From Paeniglutamicibacter sulfureus (lineage in GTDB: Bacteria; Actinomycetota; Actinomycetes; Actinomycetales; Micrococcaceae): a stretch of DNA of 64,000 nucleotides. Position numbers and translations under genes: made by a program. Below are positions 9,219 to 17,962 of the stretch, one piece after another. The stretch is taken from contig NZ_BAAAWO010000001.1 in NCBI RefSeq assembly GCF_039535115.1, positions 2,294,001-2,358,000 on the forward strand. The letters run 5' to 3'. The notes beneath the pieces are model-generated. The model saw nothing but the letters and a program-made list of their open reading frames with translations, was not told where the DNA came from and ran no database searches. The stretch's first letter is position 1. Each line of letters opens with the position of its first letter.

Positions 9219-10613
9219 TTGAGCGCACAGCTAGAGCAGGAACAACATCGCACCGGCACGCCGACAACGCAGGCCCGTCTCGAGATGGGTCCGGGGCGCT
9301 GGGTACACAATTGGGATGCCGAAGACCCGGGATTTTGGGAAGGCATCGGTCGCACCACCGCCAATACCAATCTTCGCTGGTCGATCTTCGCCGAATTCCT
9401 GGGGTTCGTGATCTGGCAGCTCTTTGCGGTGGTCGCGGTCTATCTTCCGGCCGCCGGTTTCCAGCTGAGCACCACCCAGCTCTTCTGGTTGATCTCCATG
9501 CCCAGCCTGGTCGGTGCCACGCTGCGGATCCCCTACACCTTCATGGTCGCCCGCTTCGGTGGGCGAAACTGGACGATTGTCTCGGCCCTGTTGCTGCTGA
9601 TTCCGGCCGGCGGACTGGCCCTGGCAGTCTCAAACCCAGCGACCCCCTTCTGGTTGTTGCTGACGCTGGCCGGTCTGGCAGGATTCGGCGGCGGCAACTT
9701 CGCCTCCTCGATGGCCAACATCACCTATTTCTTCCCTGCCTCGCAGAAGGGCTGGGCGCTGGGACTGAACGCCGCCGGAGGCAACCTGGGTGCTGCAGTG
9801 GCCCAACTGCTCGTCCCCATCGCCATCACCATTTTCGCCGCCGGTTCCCTGCAGCTGCCGCTGGCGGGGCTGATCTGGATCCCGCTGATCCTTCTGGCCG
9901 CCTACGGCGCCAAGCGCAACATGCACAACCTGAGCACCGCCCGCTCGGACGTACGAGGCGCACTGGCCTGCCTGCGCGAACCGCACCTGTGGATCATTGC
10001 CGCTCTCTACATCGGAACCTTCGGCTCCTTCATCGGTTTCTCGGCCGTCTTCCCCAAGCTGATCCACGACACCTTCCCGCAATATTCATCCTTCACCCTG
10101 GGCACCGCGGCACTCTCCCTGGCGTTCCTCGGACCGCTGGTGGGGTCCCTGGCCAGGCCGGCCGGCGGCAAGCTCGCCGACAAGATCGGCGGGGCGCGCA
10201 TCACCCTGTGCGCCCTGGCGGTCATGGGCCTGGTGACCCTGGGCGTGGTGCTGATCCTGCCGGCGGCCAACTTCTGGGTGTTCCTGGCCCTGTTCCTGGT
10301 GCTCTTTGCCGCCAGCGGCATCGGCAACGGCTCGACCTACCGGATGATCCCCGTCGTTTTCGCCCTGCGCGCGGAAAACAACACAGGCAACGTCTCTGCG
10401 GCACGCAAGGGTGCCGCGGCCCTCGGATTGATCTCTGCCATCGGCGCCTACGGCGGCTTCATGATTCCGCAGGCCCTGGGACTGTCCCTGTCCCGCAGCG
10501 GCTCCTACACGGCGGCTTTTGTGCTCTTCGTGGCGCTGTACGCGGCCCTGATGTTCCTGGTCTGGTTCTGCTACATCCGCCGCGGCACGGCCTTTGCCGG
10601 TCGGAGCATCTAA
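9219..10613 (+). CDS. narK: NarK-family nitrate/nitrite transporter
   Basis: Twelve-helix MFS carrier (464 aa) for nitrate uptake or nitrite export. The nitrate-signature glycine motif reads GFGGGNFASSMANI in helix 5, and the N-terminal WDAEDPGFWE block before helix 1 is typical of NarK proteins. It begins with TTG, preceded by GAGGGG at 9202-9207; the next in-frame ATG at 9285 would lose the conserved N-terminal block's lead-in. The stop is directly abutted by the ATG of nasA, so uptake and reduction are co-expressed. Its place beside an assimilatory reductase favours nitrate uptake. Confidence 0.92.
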   Translation: MSAQLEQEQHRTGTPTTQARLEMGPGRWVHNWDAEDPGFWEGIGRTTANTNLRWSIFAEFLGFVIWQLFAVVAVYLPAAGFQLSTTQLFWLISMPSLVGATLRIPYTFMVARFGGRNWTIVSALLLLIPAGGLALAVSNPATPFWLLLTLAGLAGFGGGNFASSMANITYFFPASQKGWALGLNAAGGNLGAAVAQLLVPIAITIFAAGSLQLPLAGLIWIPLILLAAYGAKRNMHNLSTARSDVRGALACLREPHLWIIAALYIGTFGSFIGFSAVFPKLIHDTFPQYSSFTLGTAALSLAFLGPLVGSLARPAGGKLADKIGGARITLCALAVMGLVTLGVVLILPAANFWVFLALFLVLFAASGIGNGSTYRMIPVVFALRAENNTGNVSAARKGAAALGLISAIGAYGGFMIPQALGLSLSRSGSYTAAFVLFVALYAALMFLVWFCYIRRGTAFAGRSI

Positions 10614-12782
10614 ATGACGATCACCGCCCCAGACCCCAAAACCACGCCCACGCACTGCCCGTACTGCGCCCTGCAATGCGGCATCAGCCTGGACCCCAGC
10701 CCGGGTGCCGGTGCGCGGGAACCGGTGTTGCTGACCGGGCGTGACTTCGAGACCAATGCCGGGGCGCTGTGCCGCAAGGGATACAGCGCGGCCAACCTGC
10801 TCAACCACCCCGAACGGCTGGGCAGTCCGCTGCTCCGCCGACCCGACGGCGGCTTCGAACCGGTGGGCTGGGATGAGGCACTTGACCTGCTGGCCTCCCG
10901 CGCGGCATCCATCCGCAAGGAGCACGGGGCCGACGCGGTGGCGGTCTTCGGTGCCGGCGGGCTGACCAACGAAAAGGCCTACCAGCTCGGGAAGTTCGCC
11001 CGCCTCGCCCTTGGCACCTCGCGCATCGACTACAACGGGCGCTTCTGCATGTCCTCCGCGGCTGCGGCGGGAAACCGGGCCTTCGGCCTGGACCGTGGCC
11101 TGCCCTTCCCGCTGGCGGACCTTGATGCCGCCTCGATGATCCTGATGCTGGGCTCGAACGTCGCCGAGACCATGCCGCCGTTTGTCCGGCATCTGGAAAA
11201 CGCGCGCGCTTCCGGTGGACTCATCGTGGTCGACCCGCGCAGGTCCGCCACCGCCGAACTGTGTGTGGGCGGATCCGGCTGGCACCTGCAGCCCACGCCC
11301 GGCACCGACCTGCAGCTGCTGCTGGGCCTGGCGCACGTGCTGCTGGCAGAATCCCTGGTCGACGGCCACTACCTTGCCACGCGCACCAACGGGCTGGCGG
11401 GACTGCGGGCCTCGGTTGGCGCCTGGTGGCCCGAACGCGTCGCCACCATCACCGGCGTTCCCGCCGCGGAGATCCGGCGCACCGCCCGCGCCCTGGCCGC
11501 CGCGGCCGCCGCCGCCAAGACCGGCGGCGGTGGCGTGTACATCCTGACCGGGCGCGGGGTCGAACAGCACGCCAACGGCACCGACACCACCACCGCCGCC
11601 ATCAACCTCGCACTGTTGCTGGGCCTGCCGGGCACCCTGGCCGGGGGTTTTGGCACCATCACCGGCCAGGGCAATGGCCAGGGCGGGCGCGAGCACGGGC
11701 AGAAGTCCGACCAGCTTCCCGGCTACCGCAAGATCACCGATCCCGCCCACCGCAAACATGTGGCCAGGGTATGGGGCGTGGCCCCCGAAACCCTTCCCGG
11801 TCCCGGCATCCCGGCCACCGAGCTTTTGCACACCTTGGGCACCGAATCCGGATCCCGCATGCTCATGGTCCACGCCTCCAACCCCGTCGTTTCCTCCCCC
11901 GATGCCTCCAAGGTCCTGGAGGGCCTGCGCCGCCTGGACTTCCTGGTGGTCTGCGACTTCTTCCTCTCCGAGACCGCAGCGGAGGCGGACCTCGTTCTGC
12001 CGGTGCTGCAGTGGGCCGAGGAAGAGGGCACCATGACCAACCTCGAGGGTCGGGTCCTGCGTCGCAGGGCGGCACTGGTCCCGCCCGAGGGGGCGCGCGG
12101 CGAATTGTGGATCATGGCCGAACTCGCCAAGCGGCTGGATTCCCCCGGAACGTTTTCGGCCGACGCCCGCGAGGTCTTCGAGGAGTTGCGCCTGGCTTCG
12201 GCCGGCGGGCTGGCCGATTATTCCGGCGTTGACTGGGACGACCTTGACGCGGGGGCGGCCGTTTACTGGCCCTGCCCCGCCGGCCACGAGGTGTCCCGGG
12301 TTCCGGGGCAGCGTTCGGGCACCCCGCGGCTCTTCCTGGAAGGGTTTGCCCATCCCGATGGAAAGGCACTTCTGGTCCCTGTGCACTCGCGCGCCCGCGT
12401 CGAGGCGCTGCACGCCGAAGGCCAGTTGGCCCTGGTCACCGGGCGGTTGCTGGAACACTACCAATCCGGGGCGCAAACCCGCCGGGTCGCCGAACTGGCG
12501 GGGGCGGCACCCGAGGCCCGGCTGGAAATCCATCCCGGCACCGCACGCGCCCACGGCATCACCGAAGGCCAACGCGTCGCAGTGCGCAATGTGCGCGGGG
12601 AGGTCGTGGCCCGGGCGGCCCTGAGCACTGCGGTCCGCCTGGACACCGTGTTCCTGCCCTTCCACTTTGCCGGGGCCCAGAACGCCAACCTGCTCACCGG
12701 TTCCCAGGTGGATCCTCTCAGCGCCATGCCCGAATTCAAGAACGCACCAGTGTCCCTGCACCCGTTGGGAGATGAATCATGA
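10614..12782 (+). CDS. nasA: assimilatory nitrate reductase catalytic subunit (molybdopterin)
   Basis: Cytoplasmic Mo-bis-MGD oxidoreductase of 722 aa that reduces nitrate to nitrite. An N-terminal 4Fe-4S site is visible as C15-x2-C18-x3-C22-x30-C53 (CPYCALQC then LCRKG). Molybdopterin-binding segments follow (YNGRFCMSSAAAAGNRAFG, NPVVSSPDASKV). The C-terminal dinucleotide-binding domain ends HFAGAQNANLLTGSQVDP. The size is that of NasA/NarB-type assimilatory enzymes rather than the larger NarG. ATG abuts the narK stop and the end overlaps the next gene by ATGA, so the three form one operon. No nitrite reductase or cofactor-synthesis gene is present here. Confidence 0.92.
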   Translation: MTITAPDPKTTPTHCPYCALQCGISLDPSPGAGAREPVLLTGRDFETNAGALCRKGYSAANLLNHPERLGSPLLRRPDGGFEPVGWDEALDLLASRAASIRKEHGADAVAVFGAGGLTNEKAYQLGKFARLALGTSRIDYNGRFCMSSAAAAGNRAFGLDRGLPFPLADLDAASMILMLGSNVAETMPPFVRHLENARASGGLIVVDPRRSATAELCVGGSGWHLQPTPGTDLQLLLGLAHVLLAESLVDGHYLATRTNGLAGLRASVGAWWPERVATITGVPAAEIRRTARALAAAAAAAKTGGGGVYILTGRGVEQHANGTDTTTAAINLALLLGLPGTLAGGFGTITGQGNGQGGREHGQKSDQLPGYRKITDPAHRKHVARVWGVAPETLPGPGIPATELLHTLGTESGSRMLMVHASNPVVSSPDASKVLEGLRRLDFLVVCDFFLSETAAEADLVLPVLQWAEEEGTMTNLEGRVLRRRAALVPPEGARGELWIMAELAKRLDSPGTFSADAREVFEELRLASAGGLADYSGVDWDDLDAGAAVYWPCPAGHEVSRVPGQRSGTPRLFLEGFAHPDGKALLVPVHSRARVEALHAEGQLALVTGRLLEHYQSGAQTRRVAELAGAAPEARLEIHPGTARAHGITEGQRVAVRNVRGEVVARAALSTAVRLDTVFLPFHFAGAQNANLLTGSQVDPLSAMPEFKNAPVSLHPLGDES

Positions 12783-14287
12783 TTGAGACGATCCGCGAAC
12801 GCATCCTGGTCATCGGCTTCGGTCCGGTCGCGGCCTCGTTGCTGGAGGGACTGCTTCCGGGCCTGGCCGCGGGCCTGTTCACCGTCGATGTCGTCTCGGC
12901 CGAGGAACATGCCGCCTACAACCGCGTGCTCTTGGCCGAGGTGGCCAGCGGCGCGACCTCGGCGGAGCACCTGGCGATGATCGATCCGTTGCGCCTGGTG
13001 GCGGCGGGCGTCGGTTTGCACCTGGGGGAAACCGTCACGCGGGTGGACCGCTCGCGCCGCCGGGTGCACCTGGACTCGGGACGAACGCTGGGCTATGACC
13101 GGCTGGTGTTCGCCACCGGCGCCCGCCCGGTGGTGCCGACGCTGAACGGGCTGGACTTCGCCCCGCATGCCGAGGCCAACCTGCCCTCCGGCGTCATGGC
13201 GCTGCGCACCCTCGAGGATGCCGCTGCGCTGAACCGGGTGCTGGAGTCCGGCGGCCGGGTGTTGGTGCTCGGTGGCGGCATCCTGGGCATCGAGGCAGCC
13301 CTTGCCATGGCAGAGGCCGGGCACCGTCCGGTGCTGGTGCACCACGGTCCCGCCCCGCTGGGCCGTGCCGTGGACACCGATGGCGGCATGCTTTTGGCCC
13401 GCTGCCTGCGTAGCGCCGGCGTCGAGGTCGTCTCCGGGGTCCGCGCCACGGCCGTGCGCCGGGATTCCTCGGGATTCACCGCTCTGGCGACCGAGGACCA
13501 TGGCGAGATCGCCGGGGATGCGCTGATGCTCTCTTGCGGGGTGCGGGCACGCACCGAGCTGGCCGCCGGTTGCGGGCTGAAGGTCGGCAGGGGCATCCAC
13601 ACCAACGAATATCTGGTGGCCGACACCGAGAACCGGGTCTTTGCGCTGGGAGACTGCGCCGAGGTGGCGGGAGCAGCCCCGGCCGGGTTGTTGGCCCCGG
13701 GCTGGGCGCAGGCCGCATGGTTGGCGGATTTTCTGCTCACCCACCGGGCGCCGGCCCCCGACGCGGCGAGCGCGCCCCTGGATCCAACGACTGCCGCACC
13801 GAGGCACGGTGCCTCAAACGTCTTGATGCTCAAGGGCCAGGGCCTGGAACTGGTGGTTGCCGGAAACGTGATGGCCGGCCCGTGGGACGAGGGCCAGGCG
13901 CGGGTGAGCGTGTTTGCCGATCCGAAGGCAGGCCGATACCTCAAGCTTGTCACGGAGCAGGATGTGCTGACCGGGTTCCTGGCGATCGGGTTGCCGCGCA
14001 CGGGTGCCGAAATGGTGCTGGCCTTTGAACGGGGCAGCACGTTGCCGGAAGATCGATCCTCGTTGCTGCGGCTCGATGACCCGGGCCTTGACGATTCACT
14101 GGTTGCCGCGGGTGCCGATGACCAGCTTTGCCGTTGCTCGGGTGCCACCCACGGGCAGGTGGCCCACGCCGTGGAAGAAGGTTGCTCCACGGTGGCCGAG
14201 GTCGGTGCCGCTTGCCGGGCAGGCACGGGCTGCGGCGGGTGCCGCGGGAAGATCGAAGCGCTGTTGCGTGTCCCTGTCCCGGCTTAG
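12779..14287 (+). CDS. nasB: FAD-dependent nitrate reductase electron-transfer subunit (NasB-like)
   Basis: FAD/NAD(P) oxidoreductase of 502 aa that probably passes electrons from NAD(P)H to NasA. It resembles the N-terminal part of NirB and Bacillus NasB. It has a Rossmann start (ILVIGFGPVAASLLEG), the AAYNRVLLAEV block, a second nucleotide site (VLVLGGGILGIEAALA), and an FAD motif near VFALGDCAEVAG. At the C-terminus a BFD-type 2Fe-2S site reads C-x-C-x31-C-x2-C (CRC then CGGC). ATGA overlap with nasA indicates coupling. It lacks the siroheme and 4Fe-4S region of full NirB, so it is not itself a nitrite reductase. Confidence 0.85.
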   Translation: MIETIRERILVIGFGPVAASLLEGLLPGLAAGLFTVDVVSAEEHAAYNRVLLAEVASGATSAEHLAMIDPLRLVAAGVGLHLGETVTRVDRSRRRVHLDSGRTLGYDRLVFATGARPVVPTLNGLDFAPHAEANLPSGVMALRTLEDAAALNRVLESGGRVLVLGGGILGIEAALAMAEAGHRPVLVHHGPAPLGRAVDTDGGMLLARCLRSAGVEVVSGVRATAVRRDSSGFTALATEDHGEIAGDALMLSCGVRARTELAAGCGLKVGRGIHTNEYLVADTENRVFALGDCAEVAGAAPAGLLAPGWAQAAWLADFLLTHRAPAPDAASAPLDPTTAAPRHGASNVLMLKGQGLELVVAGNVMAGPWDEGQARVSVFADPKAGRYLKLVTEQDVLTGFLAIGLPRTGAEMVLAFERGSTLPEDRSSLLRLDDPGLDDSLVAAGADDQLCRCSGATHGQVAHAVEEGCSTVAEVGAACRAGTGCGGCRGKIEALLRVPVPA

Positions 14288-14321
14288 ACACATCGAGCAG
14301 GGGAGGTCGCCGTTCGAAAAC

Positions 14322-14855
14322 TCAGGAATCTTCGTCGGGATGTCCGCTACGCAGTCCGATACGGCGGCCAATCGCGCCCAGCGCGGCCAGAGGAGCGCTG
14401 AGCATGCGGTGTTGTGACGCGGTCGCAAAATCGAATTCCTCGCGATAGGCGTCCAGCAGCACCGCCATCTGCAGCGGGTTTCGGGGAAGTCCCGCGGCAT
14501 TGGCCTTGCCCTCGGATGCCAGCAGACAGAACATTGCAAAGAATTCCTCGGAGTGCAGTGCGGGGCTCAGCCGCACGATCGCATGTGCGGTCTCCCCGGC
14601 ATTGCCCCATCGGTGTGCGGTACCCGGCGGAATGACGCCAACTTCGCCAGGACCCAGCACCGTTCGCTTGTCACCTTTTACCAAGTCAAGACGCCCGAAA
14701 ACCGTGGTGAAGCGCTCTTCCTGATTCGGATGGCGGTGGGCGGCCGCCACCCGCGCGCCCGGTGCCAAGTACAGATCAAACTCGCAGTATTCCCCACCCG
14801 TTGACACTCGCGTCGCCCGCCAGACAAATCGTTCGCCGGAGCGGGCATTGATCAT
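14322..14855 (-). CDS. cupin-domain protein
   Basis: Single cupin protein of about 177 aa with the metal-binding first motif around AAAHRHPNQEERFTTVFG and second motif GEVGVIPPGTAHRWGN. A helical tail of about 70 residues follows. Substrate and function cannot be read from the sequence; cupins of this size include dioxygenases, isomerases and sensors. The ATG at 14855 has GGAGA five bases upstream and is preferred over an ATG seven codons earlier (14876), which lacks a ribosome site. It is convergent with the nitrate operon. Confidence 0.75.
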   Translation of the reverse strand: MINARSGERFVWRATRVSTGGEYCEFDLYLAPGARVAAAHRHPNQEERFTTVFGRLDLVKGDKRTVLGPGEVGVIPPGTAHRWGNAGETAHAIVRLSPALHSEEFFAMFCLLASEGKANAAGLPRNPLQMAVLLDAYREEFDFATASQHRMLSAPLAALGAIGRRIGLRSGHPDEDS

Positions 14856-15178
14856 CTCTTCTCCAATTTGCACCATGTTCCGAGACTAGACTCACTGCCA
14901 CCCCAAGGCCATGGCCACGGTGATTTCAGTGCCCGCGTCTTGCCCCGATCCGGGGGCAGGCTCGATGCGCCTCGACTGGCTGATATATATATGCCTTCGG
15001 AGTTGACCGGCAAACCCACGTCTATCCCGCGGGTCCCTGTTCCGGCCTAAACGCGGGACTCGGCAGCGGACATCGCATAAAGGGCATTGGCGTCGGCGCC
15101 TCGCGCCCCAAGCAGCAAAGCGCCGACGTCAATGTTTCCCCCCTGCCGTCGGGAACCGGTGGCCCGGTCCCGGCACAT
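14856..15178. other. intergenic region, 323 bases, with one hairpin
   Basis: No gene is convincing here. It contains the start region of the cupin gene, an alternating TA stretch near 14983-14993, and a hairpin at 15086-15133 that is annotated separately. The remainder shows nothing I can interpret. Confidence 0.6.
15086..15133 (-). terminator. hairpin downstream of the VOC gene
   Basis: Arms 15086-15099 and 15120-15133 pair at 13 of 14 positions around a 20-base loop. It lies about 45 bases after the stop of the minus-strand VOC gene. On that strand it is followed by GCCCTTTATG, a weak T stretch, so it is a plausible but not strong terminator. Confidence 0.45.
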
Positions 15179-15958
15179 TTAGCCTTGCCCGATGTCCTGG
15201 GTAATCCAGAACTCCGCGCCCGTTGGATCCTTCAGCGCTGCATTGCGCCCGAAGGGCGTATCTTCCGCAGGCTGGACGACCTCGCCACCCAATGCCAAGG
15301 TCTTTTCGATGATGGCGTCGGCGTTCTCAACCGCGAAGTACACATGCCAGCTGGCCGGTGCGCCCGCGGGCAGGAACGAACTGGCATCCATGATCCCTGC
15401 CTTGGAATCATCCCCGGCACCGAGTGTGGTGTATCGGAATTCATCGGTGTCGCCCACCACCGCGGTGTCCCAGCCGAAGACGTCCTCATAGAACTTCACG
15501 GTCGGGGCAAAGTCCCGGGTAAAAAGTTCGTGCCAGGCGGGTGCACCGTTTTCGGCAGCCACTTCGTATCCGGTGTGCCCGCCAAACTCCCAGATCCCCA
15601 CCGCCGCGCCTCCGGGGTCCCCGAACATCGCCATCTTGCCCTGCTCGGGAACCTCCATGGGCGGCAGGTAGACCTGCCCGCCGTGCTCGGCCGCGGCCTT
15701 CGTTGCGGCGTCAATGTCATCCACCCGCAGATAGGTGGTCCAGACATCCGGGGACCCGGAGGTGCCGTCGTTGTTCATGATCCCGGCTACCATCTTCCCT
15801 TCCTTGGAAGCGGTGATGTAGCCGCCATACAGTTCTGCATCCCCGGCCTCGTAGGTCCAGCCGAAGAGCTCGGTGTAGAACGCCTGGGATTTCTCCGGGG
15901 CGGAGGTCAGCAGGTCGATCCAGCAGGGAGCGCCGACGGTGAGTTCCGGCTTGGGCAT
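15179..15958 (-). CDS. two-domain VOC (glyoxalase/bleomycin-resistance fold) protein
   Basis: Protein of 259 aa made of two VOC repeats. Each begins with a similar segment (PCWIDLLTSAPEKSQAFYTE near residue 12 and PAWHELFTRDFAPTVKFYE in the second half), and each has the aromatic FGW turn (ELFGWTYE, DVFGWDTA). Relatives are annotated as glyoxalase-like or hydroxylase-like proteins without proven substrates. The ATG at 15958 follows GGAGG at good spacing; a 26-codon upstream extension was discarded. It is a single gene divergent from the metal transporter operon. Confidence 0.85.
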   Translation of the reverse strand: MPKPELTVGAPCWIDLLTSAPEKSQAFYTELFGWTYEAGDAELYGGYITASKEGKMVAGIMNNDGTSGSPDVWTTYLRVDDIDAATKAAAEHGGQVYLPPMEVPEQGKMAMFGDPGGAAVGIWEFGGHTGYEVAAENGAPAWHELFTRDFAPTVKFYEDVFGWDTAVVGDTDEFRYTTLGAGDDSKAGIMDASSFLPAGAPASWHVYFAVENADAIIEKTLALGGEVVQPAEDTPFGRNAALKDPTGAEFWITQDIGQG

Positions 15959-16262
15959 GGTGCCTCCAACGCAATGAATGAGGGTGTGTAACGTGGGTCC
16001 AGGCGTGAGTCTATGCCCGCGGTGGCGACACATCAATGGGCTGAAGCCACGTACCGGGCAGTAAGTAGGATGGAGCGTCGGTCCGTCTCATCCGCCGCCC
16101 TGGCACCGTGGCCCCGGCGGACCGGAATTCTTCCCCGAACGCACACCCCCCGACGTTCGGACAAACAGGGTTACGCCGAGGCGTACATCCATGTACGTCA
16201 TGCCGTACTATGAATTACCCGTTGTTTTCACCCACCGACACACCGCCCCGCATAGGACCTCA
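15959..16262. other. divergent promoter region with clustered palindromes
   Basis: A 304-base region between the VOC gene and the metal ABC operon. No gene is seen. The right half (16172-16208) is dense in short palindromes, annotated separately; the left half shows nothing I can interpret. Confidence 0.6.
16172..16208. promoter_or_regulatory. cluster of three palindromes upstream of the metal ABC operon
   Basis: Three symmetrical elements lie in 37 bases: TACGCC-GA-GGCGTA (16172-16185), CGTACAT-CC-ATGTACG (16182-16197) and GTACG-n6-CGTAC (16193-16208). They end 54 bases before the start codon of the binding-protein gene, where a metal-responsive repressor would bind. A DtxR/MntR-family regulator is encoded at 22967-23641, which makes it a candidate. 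The link is inference. Confidence 0.5.
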
Positions 16263-17222
16263 ATGACGAATCCTTCCCGCATCCGCGCCTTCACTTCCTG
16301 GCGCCGCCAGCTGTCCGCGGCCCTGGCCTGCCTGGCACTTGCCGCGACGCTTTCCGGATGCGACTCCCCCGGTGCCATTTCCGGCCAGGACGACTCCGAC
16401 CGCCCAGTGGTGCTGACCACCTTCACCGTGCTGGCCGACATCGCCAGGAACGTTGGCGGGGACAAGATCACCGTCGAGTCGATCACCAAGGCAGGTGCCG
16501 AGATCCACGGCTATGAACCCACGCCGCAGGACATCGCCAAGGCCTCGCGCGCGCATCTGATCCTTGACAACGGATTGAACCTCGAGGCCTGGTTCGAGCA
16601 GTTCATCGTCGAACTCGACGTGCCGCACGTGGTGGTCAGCGAAGGGGTCGAGGTCATGGACATCTCCGAGGACGCCAATGCCGGCCTGCCCAACCCGCAC
16701 GCCTGGATGAGCCCGGTCAACGTGCAAGTATACGTGGAAAACATCCGCGACGCCTTTATCGAACTCGACCCGGAAAACCGCGAGTACTACACCCGAAATG
16801 CAACTGCCTACAACGCAGAGCTGGAAACGCTGGAGAAGAACCTGGTCCAGGGACTCTCCGGGCTCAAGGAAAATGAGCGTGCTCTGGTGACTTGCGAGGG
16901 CGCCTTCTCCTACCTGGCCCGCGACGCCGGCCTCACCGAAAAGTACATCTGGGCGGTCAACGCCGAACAGCAGGCCACCCCGCGGCAGATCGCCTCGGCC
17001 ATCGAGTTCGTCAAGGACAACGAGGTGCCCGCGGTGTTCTGCGAATCCACCGTCTCCGACGCCCCGATGCAGCAGGTCGTGCAGGGCTCCGGAAGCACCT
17101 ATGGCGGCACCCTGTTCGTCGATTCGCTCTCCGAGGCTGATGGCCCGGTGCCCACCTACCTCGATCTCATCCGGCACGACACCGACGTGATCCTTCAGGC
17201 CCTGACCGGGGACAAGCCATGA
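16263..17222 (+). CDS. metal ABC transporter substrate-binding lipoprotein (Mn/Zn type)
   Basis: Cluster A-I (ZnuA/PsaA/TroA-like) binding protein of 319 aa. A signal peptide ends in lipobox LSGC, with C33 as the lipidated cysteine. Candidate metal ligands are H in AEIHGYEPTPQD, H in PNPHAWMSP, E in VTCEGAFSY and D in LFVDSLS. There is no long His-rich loop, which favours manganese or iron over zinc. The ATG at 16263 is chosen because a signal peptide follows directly. Its end overlaps the ATPase gene by ATGA. It is the first gene of a binding protein-ATPase-permease operon. Confidence 0.9.
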   Translation: MTNPSRIRAFTSWRRQLSAALACLALAATLSGCDSPGAISGQDDSDRPVVLTTFTVLADIARNVGGDKITVESITKAGAEIHGYEPTPQDIAKASRAHLILDNGLNLEAWFEQFIVELDVPHVVVSEGVEVMDISEDANAGLPNPHAWMSPVNVQVYVENIRDAFIELDPENREYYTRNATAYNAELETLEKNLVQGLSGLKENERALVTCEGAFSYLARDAGLTEKYIWAVNAEQQATPRQIASAIEFVKDNEVPAVFCESTVSDAPMQQVVQGSGSTYGGTLFVDSLSEADGPVPTYLDLIRHDTDVILQALTGDKP

Positions 17223-17962
17223 GCGCCCCGGCCATCACCGTCCAGGACCTCACCGTGCGCTACGGGGATGTCCTGGCCCTGAAGGATGCCCGCCTGGAAT
17301 TGAAGAACTCGCGGATTTGTGGCCTGGTGGGCATGAACGGTTCGGGGAAATCGACGCTGTTCAAGGCCATCATGGGCCTGGTCAAGCCGGACTCCGGGAC
17401 GGTGCGCGTCAACGGCGGCACTCCCGCCCAGGCCCGCAAGTCGGCGGCCATCGGCTACGTGCCGCAAAGCGAAGACGTCGACTGGGCCTTCCCGGTCTCG
17501 GTGCACGACGTGGTCATGATGGGCCGCTACGGGCACATGGGTTTCACCCGCCGCCCCTCCAAGGCCGACAAGCTGGCGGTCGACGAGGCCCTTGAACGCG
17601 TGGAACTCACCGATTACGCCCAGCGGCAGATCGGGCAACTCTCCGGCGGGCAGAAAAAGCGCGCCTTCGTGGCCCGCGGCATCGCCCAGGACGCCACGAT
17701 CCTGCTGCTCGATGAACCTTTCGCCGGGGTCGACAAGCGCTCCGAGGCCACGATCACCCGGCTGCTGCGCGAGCAGGCACGGGCAGGGGCGGCGATCCTG
17801 ATCTCCACCCACGACCTGCACGCCCTGCCCGAACTGGCCGACGAGGCGGTGCTGCTGCTGCAGCGGGTGCTCATGCACGGGGATCCCAAGACGGTCCTGC
17901 GCCCCGAAAACCTTGCCCTGGCCTTCGGCCTTGACGTGCTGGGACGGGGGGACGCAGCATGA
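17219..17962 (+). CDS. metal ABC transporter ATP-binding protein
   Basis: ABC ATPase of 247 aa. Walker A is GMNGSGKST (residues 38-46), the signature is LSGGQ (about 140-144), Walker B is ILLLDEPF (about 161-168), and the H-loop is in STHDLHALPE. The sequence fits the Mn/Zn family of ATPases (MntA/SitB/ZnuC-like), which power uptake with the adjacent permease. ATGA overlaps join it to both the upstream binding-protein gene and the downstream permease gene. Confidence 0.92.
   Translation: MSAPAITVQDLTVRYGDVLALKDARLELKNSRICGLVGMNGSGKSTLFKAIMGLVKPDSGTVRVNGGTPAQARKSAAIGYVPQSEDVDWAFPVSVHDVVMMGRYGHMGFTRRPSKADKLAVDEALERVELTDYAQRQIGQLSGGQKKRAFVARGIAQDATILLLDEPFAGVDKRSEATITRLLREQARAGAAILISTHDLHALPELADEAVLLLQRVLMHGDPKTVLRPENLALAFGLDVLGRGDAA

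Noticed and set aside
10086..12761. Very long open frame (891 codons) antisense to narK and nasA
   Set aside because: It is rich in G, Q and H and has no recognisable domain; the opposite strand carries the well-conserved nitrate genes. GC-rich codons leave the antisense frame free of stops.
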